Source: Charina bottae
Taxonomy: Eukaryota; Chordata; Lepidosauria; Squamata; Charinaidae
Assembly: GCA_023362775.1 (NCBI GenBank)
Contig: JALMGJ010000003.1
Coordinates: 50,954,416 to 51,018,415 of the forward strand
Length of the DNA: 64,000 nt
Direction: 5' to 3'
Part shown: piece after piece, positions 56,870 through 64,000 of the stretch
Layout of the letters: each line of letters starts with the position of its first letter
How positions within the stretch are numbered: position 1 is the stretch's first letter
Program-made: the position numbers and the translations under genes
Notes under the pieces: model-generated
The model's database searches: none
The model's input: the letters and a program-made list of their open reading frames with translations, nothing else
Told to the model about the DNA's origin: nothing

Positions 56870-57485
56870 GATTTCAGATAGCAATTCAAGTGTCTCAGAG
56901 TAGGGGAAATAGCAAGACAGGAAGGGCCTTCCATCAGCACTCCTGCAAGGCAGGTATAATAAAAACCCCTTAGCAGAAAGAATTTGTACATGCGGCACTT
57001 AGGAGGTTGAAAACATCACTCACGTTCTATTGCAATGTAAATATTATAGGAATATTAGATCAACATATATTTATCCCCTAATACAGAGCTTTCCAAACTG
57101 TGTGTCGCGACACAAAAGTGTGTCGCCACACATAGTCTGGTGTGTCGCCACACAACCCGGAAGTGCTGATCATCAGCGCTTCCGGGTTTTCCCGCGGTGA
57201 CACACCAACTGCAGCGCGCAAAACTTGAAAGCGGCAGCAGCGCTTCCGGGTTTTTGCGTGCTGCCGCACCTCCGGGTTTTCCCGCGGCGACACACCAGCG
57301 CCGATTGGTGTGTCGCCGCGGGAAAAACTTGGGAAAGCCCTGCCCTAATAGAAAGATGTCCAGGGAGACCTGATAGTTTTTATGAGAACCATCTTCTGCA
57401 GGATTTAAACCCAGTTATTACACATGCAGTAGCAAGATTCTGTGCTGCTGCAATGATAATAAGGCAAAACTGGTTAAAGAAGTAG
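56870..57485 (+). pseudogene. Second Vingi-like LINE 3' end, split by a MITE
   Basis: Plus-strand remnant of a LINE C-terminus: a Cys/His stretch with VENITHVLLQCKYYRNIRSTYIYP (about 57006-57080), then, after the MITE at 57084-57342, ERCPGRPDSFYENHLLQDLNP and ITHAVARFCAAAMIIRQNWLKK to the stop at 57485. The same pattern appears at 49290-49350 on the other strand. No RT motif remains. The 3' end may extend to about 58300, where 'ctggtcattgaccgaataaa' and (ATTC)n occur. Confidence 0.6.
57084..57342 (+). mobile_element. hAT MITE, copy 5 (best preserved)
   Basis: 259 bp with a perfect 8-bp duplication, CCCTAATA (57076-57083 and 57343-57350). It begins CAGAGCTTTCCAAAC and ends TTGGGAAAGCCCTG. Inside are at least five 'gtgtcgc'/'gcgacac' motifs and inverted 'ggaagtgctgatcatcagcg'-type units that could fold. 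It is non-coding and GC-rich, and it interrupts the LINE end at 56870-57485. Confidence 0.85.
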
Positions 57486-58526
57486 GGACTTGTGTATATT
57501 TTTCTATTTTTATTAATGCTTTGTACAGCCATTTTTTAATATTTTTTTTAGGATATATATTTTATAACATATGTTGTATATATTTTATGATTCAGAAAGA
57601 ATATAGAAAGCTAGTTTTAAAGTCAAGCTGAAAAGTTTTTTCCTGTAGGAGTCAGAAATGCTCTTGCAAACTCCCCCCTCAGGAATGTTAATAGCTGGTG
57701 CCTGAAGGTCTAGTTAGTTTAGCCAATCAGAAAGTTACCTGTTGGTCCTATTCCAAATAAGTAATGGGTGAGTGGTCACATGTCACACATTGTCCACTCA
57801 GGTACTGCCAAATTGTAATAGTAAAGGCTTTATAAATGTAAATCTTCTTTTGTGTTTACTCCTGTACGAGAACAACTATGTAGTAATTCATATGTTAAAC
57901 AGCCATGTGCTTCTCTTCCGCTGAAGAAAGCAAGCTAAGTTCCTGTTTTCTTTGTTTTAAACTAAAAGCAGCATTTTTTCTACTGCAAGTTTTTCAGTTC
58001 ATTTATCTCTTAATATTTCTATAACTCTGATCTCACAAATTATTAAAAACAACAAAAACATACTATTAAAATGATAGAGCTATTAATGTTTAGATAAATA
58101 AACATGTCATTATTGTAATAGGGTTTTATTGTAATAGGGTTTTATAGATTATATTATAATTGTTTAAATTTATAGTTTTATTCCATACAACCACCACCTA
58201 TGTATAATTGTATTTAATTGATTAGTGTGATTTTAATTGTTATTTTAATTAATTTTAAGTTGCTGGTCATTGACCGAATAAACATTCATTCATTCATTCA
58301 AGACAGGAAGGGATATAAAAGTAACCTTTTTCTCTCTCGATTCTCTAAGCTTTAAGGCCCCAGTCATTTTCCTGGGTGTGCATATTTTGTTGAATCTTAT
58401 TGATACCAGTAATGATAAAAGTTTCAAAGGAAGAAACTTTGGGGTCTTTCCCCCCCCCTTTTTTTTGGGGGGGTAGATTTTTAAGAGAAGTAAGGAAAGC
58501 AGGATGTGTCTGAGAATTAAAGTGCT
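57486..58526. other. AT-rich DNA, possible LINE 3' UTR
   Basis: No gene. Near 58262-58300 a 'tggtcattgaccgaataaa' piece followed by (ATTC)n looks like the end of a LINE, perhaps the one at 56870. The rest is unassigned. Confidence 0.4.
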
Positions 58527-58541
58527 CCTATTCCTGCCCTT

Positions 58542-58873
58542 CAAAAGGGGCGTGGTGGCTCAGCAGGTAAGACGCCAGGCTTGTCGATCGGAAGATCGCA
58601 AGTTTGGAGGTTCAAATCCCTAGCCTCGCGTGACGGAGTGAGCTCCCGCACTCGCCCCAGCTCTTGCCAACCTAGCAATTCGAAAGCATGCAAATGCAAG
58701 TAGATTAATAGGTACCACTTCGGTGGGTAGGTAACAGCGTTCCGTGCACGTCATGCGGCCACATGACCGTGGAAGCCTATTCGGACAACGCTGGCTCTTC
58801 GGCTAACAAACGGAGATGAGCACCGGCCCCTAAAGCCGGACACGACTGCAAAAATGTGCGGGGGGATCCTTTA
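58542..58873 (+). mobile_element. Sauria-type SINE, full length
   Basis: tRNA-type head with GTGGCTCAGCAGG (A box) and GGTTCAAATCC (B box), then a body as at 10589 and a tail with CGGACACGACT. A 15-base direct repeat, CCTATTCCTGCCCTT, flanks it (58527-58541 and 58874-58888); its first bases may belong to the element's own tail. Confidence 0.85.
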
Positions 58874-58888
58874 CCTATTCCTGCCCTT

Positions 58889-59143
58889 AAAACTGCCCCC
58901 CAAATACTAAAAATGGCCTGAAATTGGCCTGATGTACACCTTAAAGCATACATACCCGAACAAAGGCTCCAAAACAGCTAAATTCCATTCCCAAAATGTG
59001 ATTTTGGACTGGATTGGGGTTTTTCAGAGGGATTTGAGGGTAGGAGTGAGAATTGTTTGCCTTTTAGAGGCTCCCATCCACTTTCCCACCATTAAATTTA
59101 TACCACTATTTTGTCAAAATTTGGAAGGGCAATCTCAGCTGTA

Positions 59144-59174
<31 letters not shown>

Positions 59175-59614
59175 TTTTATGAGAAGGAAATACGTAAAGC
59201 TGATTTTTTATTTTAATCTTTTCTGAAGCAGGTCTGGGATGTGAACAAAGGACATTTTGGGAGAGATACTGTGGCTGTAGCAATAAACCTAAAAATGTAC
59301 TTGCATAGATACATAGATTTAAAACTATACCTGTAGCAAAGTCTTCCCCAGTTTGTTACCCCATTACCAGGCCCTGAAGAAAGGACCAAAGAAAAGTACT
59401 TTTGAGGAAATGATAGATTAGCGTTCCGTTATCCATCAATATTGGAAGCAAATGATAACAATTGTGAGATACGTAGACTGGGAAAGAATAGAGAGCACAT
59501 TCACCATTCAGCCTTTGTATTTCAGGCCTGGGCTTGGGTTCAGAATACCCCTTGTATGAAGGCCTCAACTGTGGTTAAGTTTTTCAGGGGTATCTAGGGA
59601 ATGAGGAATTGAGG
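58889..59614. other. Unique sequence with a (CA)n run
   Basis: (CA)n lies at about 59148-59172. Nothing else was recognised. Confidence 0.5.
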
Positions 59615-59625
59615 AAGATGGCATG

Positions 59626-59773
59626 TTGTTGTTGTTTATTCGTTCAGTCGCTTCCGACTCTTCGTGACTTCATGGACCAGTCCACGCCAGAGCTTCCTGT
59701 CCAGCTCTCACAGCCATAGGTTACTACAGGGAATACCATTGCTTTAACTATGTGGACCTTCGTTGTCAGTGTC
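59626..59773 (-). mobile_element. Internally deleted BovB 3' copy
   Basis: Minus strand. The 3' end of BovB ('tgaagtcacgaagagtcgg', 'gaacgaataaacaacaa') is joined directly to a segment that lies about 330 bases upstream in the intact element ('ggtattccctgtagtaac', 'tgtgagagctgg'). The perfect 11-bp duplication, AAGATGGCATG (59615-59625 and 59774-59784), shows that it inserted as one unit. It encodes no full domain. Confidence 0.8.
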
Positions 59774-59784
59774 AAGATGGCATG

Positions 59785-60234
59785 GCCACCTTCCTTTTCT
59801 TGACAATGTCTTAGGAGCAGAATCTCACCATAGGAATTCAGGAGCTAATCTAAAGCTTGTTTCTGCAATTGGTCCATTAACTGCCCAGATATTTTGCAAC
59901 TATCAGGAATGTTCTATATTGTTTTGACTGAAAGACTGGTCTTCACATTGTGGTGCTTATGTTGCTTGAAATACTTGTTCAACTGCCTACAGCATCTGCA
60001 ATGTACAGGGCTAACTATTCCATTGCACTTCTGTATTATGTGGAGACATATTATCTGCCCCTACAGCTGGCATTTAACAGCTTCCTGCAATGTATTAGTG
60101 TCATTGTACTTCCATATCATCACTGTTTCCACTTTCCAAAGCTGTTAAAATCATGAGCTGTGTTCATCTTCACCTTTGCCAGTCTCAGAATGCTGAAGAC
60201 ATATAGGAACACTAAGTACAAATCTCTGCTCCCT
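59785..60234. other. Unique sequence, nothing recognised
   Basis: Short overlapping frames at 59894-60156 show no known motif. Confidence 0.5.
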
Positions 60235-60248
60235 ACAGCTGACCAGTA

Positions 60249-60575
60249 AAAGGTAAAGGTCCCCCACCCCGCACATTTGTGCAGTCGTGTCCGACTCTAG
60301 GGGCCGGTGCTCATCTCCGTTTGTTAGCCGAAGAGCCAGCGTTGTCCGAAGACACTTCCACGGTCATGTGGCCGAATGACGCACGTGGAACGCTGTTACC
60401 TACCCACCGAAGTGGTACCTATTCATCTACTTGCATTTGCATGCTTTCGAATTGCTAGGTTGGCAAGAGCTGGGGTGAGTGCGGGAGCTCACTCCGCATG
60501 CAGGACTAGGGATTCGAGCCTCCAAACTTGTGATCGACAAGCCTGGCGTCTTACCCGCTGAGCCACCACGCCCCG
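60249..60575 (-). mobile_element. Sauria-type SINE, full length, minus strand
   Basis: On the minus strand it starts GGGGCGTGGTGGCTCAGCGG and contains the same body and BovB-like tail as the other copies. Perfect 14-bp duplication, ACAGCTGACCAGTA (60235-60248 and 60576-60589). The B box is slightly altered (GGCTCGAATCC). Confidence 0.85.
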
Positions 60576-60589
60576 ACAGCTGACCAGTA

Positions 60590-62587
60590 GGAGACTGTAA
60601 AAACAGGATGCAGTCAGTGCTCTACCCTCTGAATGGCGGAAAAGGGTGGATGCATTCTAAATGTTGCCTACAAGCTATACCAAGAGGAGGATACTGAAAA
60701 TCTAGGGAGTCAAGGGTTAACAACTGGGCTCCCAAAATAAGCTGATGTATAATTGCATAAGTGTGGAGCTGGTTCTGAACTGGCACAAAACCTGCATGTG
60801 GAGGTGCCTTAATACTGATTATAAATGTTTGGTGTTAGATGTAGTAAGTGATCATAGACAGCTCTTGGAGATGAGTGCCATTTCAGGTGACATTGGTGGC
60901 AAATGGGATACAAAGTAATTTTTACCATCAGTTGTGTTAGATGAAATGCTGTAATGTGGATCTTTTAAAATCACAATATATTTTTCAGAGTATAGGTTAC
61001 ATGAATGTTTCCCTTAATCAAGTTTGATTAAACTGTTATCAGATGCATCTGCTCCCCCAGGAACATTTCAATCTTATTATCTCAAATTCTCTTTCAAGAA
61101 AGTTTTTATTAGCTTTTCCTAATCCCCAAATAATTATTCAGTACAAGAACTATTTGTAGAGACAATCATGTCAAAGGACAAAGAATCCTATTAAATTCTT
61201 CAGTGCTGTTATGGACTATTTTTGCAGGATGACCTTCATTTTATGTGTGCTAATCTACTTGGAAGACTAGATTTTGAGAAAGATAGGTCTAGTGTCTGCT
61301 GACAGAGTACATGGTTTACATGGGTAAGGTCCCTGATTCAGCTGCTGTTTTCTGTAGCTTTTAAAATGAGATCTCTGATGGCAAGGCTTGAAAATGCATA
61401 TGCTTGAGACCTTGGATTGCCATTGCTGTTCAGAGCAGACTATGCAAGAATAGGAAAAAGAGTTATCCAATTTGGTATAATGCAACTTTTTATGTCATAC
61501 ATTCATTTACAGTATAAGTGATATGGAATAAATAAGCGACATGGTTATCTGATTATTCACAGGCAAATGATTACAGTAGAGTCATTGGGTAAACATTGGT
61601 TAGCTTGAATAAAATTATAAAGGTGCATGTAGAACGATGTAACTCAGTGTCTTGTATAAGAAAATGCATTATTCAGTATACTGATAGACAGTTCTCTAGA
61701 TTCTAGATTCAAGTTTTCCAGCCTTTCCTTGATTGAATGTGTGACCTTCTACATACCAAGTGTATACTCTGCCATTGAGTTATAATCTCTGTCTTCAGCC
61801 TAACCTAACACTGCAAATTCCATGATTTGGTCAAAGGGACAACTTCTCAAATGCATTATTCTATTAAAGTAATATAAAGAATTGCATATATAGGAGCTTT
61901 CCAGAAAGCTTCTGTAGCATAACAACTAAAGACCTGTTAGCTTAAAAATCCTCAGATTCAAATAAAACCTAGCAGAGTAGGTAGTCTTAAATATGGTAGA
62001 TATAACAAAGTACCAATCGAAGAGAACATAACAAAGTGTCTTATATCACCTTAAATCACAGTTACAGGTTATATTTTTCTAGACTTGGGCTTATTTCGAT
62101 AGATGCATGAAGTGTCACTTAAGAGGGTGGATATTAGCTGTCCTGAATACAGAGAGGAAAATGGATGGAGACAGATAGACATACATATATTGTTTAAAAT
62201 TAAGCTTACCCGAACCCACTTTCCTGGGATATCAGGATGATAATATTGCCCTGAAATACAGTGTTGTTTTCCTATATTTGAGCTAATACATGCACACTTC
62301 GCACACTTAGAATGTGTTAATAAACAAACATAAAATAAAATATGTATTTCTTTACATTAGCCCTTATTCCACCAGGATTGAAATTGTAGATTATTGTTTA
62401 GTGGCATTCACTGTGGGATGGCTTTTAATTTTATACAGTATTCCATTTGTATGTTTTACTCTGCTATATGCCACCCGGAGTTTATGGATTGGGACAGGTT
62501 ACAAAACCTGTAAATAAATTAATGATAATTAAAGAGCACTGGAGGCTTTGCATAGTAAAGCAATACCCTTAAAAGGCCACTTTATTT
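60590..62587. other. Unique AT-rich DNA
   Basis: No gene or clear repeat was recognised. Frames are short and lack motifs. Confidence 0.5.
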
Positions 62588-62922
62588 GTAGAGCTGGTGG
62601 CTCAGCGGGTAAGACGCCAGGCTTGTCGATCGGAAGATCGCAAGTTCGGAGGTTTGAATCCCTAGCCCTGCGTGCGGAGTGAGCTCCCGCACTAGCTCCA
62701 GCTCTTGCCAACCTAGCAATTTGAAAGCATGCCAATGCAAGTAGATGAATAGGTACCACTTTGGTGGGTAGGTAACAGCGTTCTGCGTGCGTCATGCCGG
62801 CCACATGACCGTGGAAGTGTCTTTGGACAACGCTGGCTCTTCGGCTAACAAACGGAGGTGAGCACCGGCCCCTAGAGTCGGACACGACTGCACAAATGTG
62901 CGGGGGGAACCTTTACCTATTA
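62588..62922 (+). mobile_element. Sauria-type SINE
   Basis: tRNA-like head (GTGGCTCAGCGGG; B box GGTTTGAATCC), the common body and the CGGACACGACT tail. The first few bases of the family head are altered and I could not identify matching flanks, so the insertion ends are approximate. Confidence 0.8.
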
Positions 62923-63588
62923 ATACCTGCAAGAGTACAGTGGAAAAATCTGCCTTTCCAGTTGAAGGCTTGCATGTTTTTTCTTGCAAGCGATACCCTG
63001 GATGTTTTAATCCTGTGCTGCTGGCAGGATCACTTTGTTGATTTAACAGGGGAGTTCTAGGTTCCTTTTTATAAGCCCCCCTCTTTTTTATTTTGTCAGT
63101 TTATAACTACAGTTATTTATTCAGTCAACTTTGTTGATACAGAATTGTGTATAGTAGTGGTGGTGGTGGTGGTGGAGGGAGTAATTTGTTCACTTAAGCT
63201 GTACTACTAGTAACATTAGCTGAATTCTGTTATTTTGCTGGCATTATAGTTCCTTGAGTTGTTTTTAAAGATGATGAAAAGTAGAAGCTTTGCAAGAACA
63301 CTTAGCTGTATTTGGCATTTTATCCTTGTTTGAAAGCATGATGTTTAACATCATAGGAATGATGACTATTCTTTATGAGAAGGAAGAAGGCTCTTATAAA
63401 GAGGAATAGATCATGACTGACTTGTTCTCCCACTTCTCTGCCCAAGGGGATGCTGATTTAAGCTTCCTCCCGCCTAAAGAACGAAGCTCAAATTACTTAA
63501 GGGACTACTTAGCTGCCGCTGGTGCAATTAAATTAATGTAGAGAGGGTTTTGATTTATTTCTGTAGATGTTTTTTTTTCTAGGTCACT
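62923..63588. other. Unique sequence with a (TGG)n run
   Basis: (GTG)n lies at about 63157-63175. No gene was recognised. Confidence 0.5.
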
Positions 63589-63600
63589 AATGCTCATATG

Positions 63601-63778
63601 AAAAGTGGAAGGCAAAAGGAAGAGGGGCCGACCAAGGGCAAGATGGATGGATGGTATTCTGGAGGTGACGGACTCAACCATTGGGGAGCTGGGGATGGTG
63701 ACGGCCGACAGAAAGCTCTGGTGTGGACTGGTCCATGAAGTCACGAAGAGTCGGAAACGACTGAACGAATAAACAACA
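63601..63778 (+). mobile_element. 5'-truncated BovB copy
   Basis: 178 bases matching the last part of the full-length BovB (52716-52896) with about four substitutions by eye. Perfect 12-bp duplication, AATGCTCATATG (63589-63600 and 63779-63790). It encodes only the end of the protein (KRKRGRPRARWMDG, LTADRKLWCGLVHE-like). Confidence 0.88.
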
Positions 63779-63790
63779 AATGCTCATATG

Positions 63791-64000
63791 CAAGAGGAGA
63801 GAACAGGAATTAAATATTAGGTTAAAAGTATTTTTCCTATTTTAGCCCCCTTTCAGCATCCTTGGTTTTTTTTAAGATCATATACACAGATATACTGCAA
63901 GAAAATTAATATCACTGCAAATAATTAATAAGCAGTTGGATGAATAAATTATGATATTTATCCATTAGAAATTGACATTGCTTCTTCCAACTTTTTAAGA
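63791..64000. other. Unique AT-rich sequence
   Basis: Nothing recognised up to the window end. Confidence 0.5.

Overview
The window looks like nuclear DNA of a squamate reptile (lizard or snake). The evidence is a full-length BovB (RTE-clade) LINE, several Sauria-type SINEs whose 3' ends match the BovB tail, L2 and CR1 LINEs, a Vingi-like LINE, Penelope-like remnants, hAT and Tc1-like DNA transposons and a sushi-type Ty3/gypsy chromovirus. AT-rich unique DNA lies between them. No host exon, tRNA, rRNA or bacterial-type gene could be supported. The DNA is probably intergenic or a large intron, and all recognisable coding sequence belongs to transposable elements.

Layout. 1-9,000: mostly unique AT-rich DNA with a chimeric SINE (2797-3285), an old L2 fragment, a possible L1 5' remnant and a decayed Tc1-like transposon (about 6230-7260). 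9,022-9,574: a Penelope-like copy with a 13-bp target-site duplication (TSD). 10,589-10,930: a complete Sauria SINE. 13,970-17,871: a full-length RTE-superfamily LINE on the minus strand with a 12-bp TSD, broken by one in-frame TAG. 19,958-23,066: a cluster holding a tRNA-type SINE, two hAT MITEs, a long TA/CA microsatellite, a restriction-like-endonuclease LINE 3' end with a smaller element inserted in it, and a fold-back Penelope-type insertion. 23,290-25,357: an old LINE RT remnant, a solo LTR with TATA box and polyA signal, and a hAT MITE. 29,167-30,141: two more MITEs.

31,640-45,010 is a four-level nest. A CR1 LINE was entered by a chromodomain gypsy element (32206-44142, TSD CAGAC). A hAT transposon (37349-43936, TSD CTCTAGAT) then entered the gypsy 5' LTR, and an L2 LINE (about 38978-43205) entered the hAT. 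49,030-56,050 is a second nest: a Vingi-like LINE interrupted by an intact BovB (49678-52896, 1045-residue ORF, 11-bp TSD), a 5'-truncated L2 and a 5'-truncated SINE. The rest, to 64,000, holds Sauria SINEs, another Vingi-like 3' end with a MITE, and short BovB copies.

The elements depend on each other. Sauria SINEs carry a BovB-like tail and presumably use BovB enzymes, and the 2797 SINE carries an L2-like tail. The MITEs need a hAT transposase from elsewhere. The BovB ORF is the only large element ORF here that looks intact; the RTE is one stop codon short of intact. All family assignments come from reading motifs by eye and were not checked by database search.
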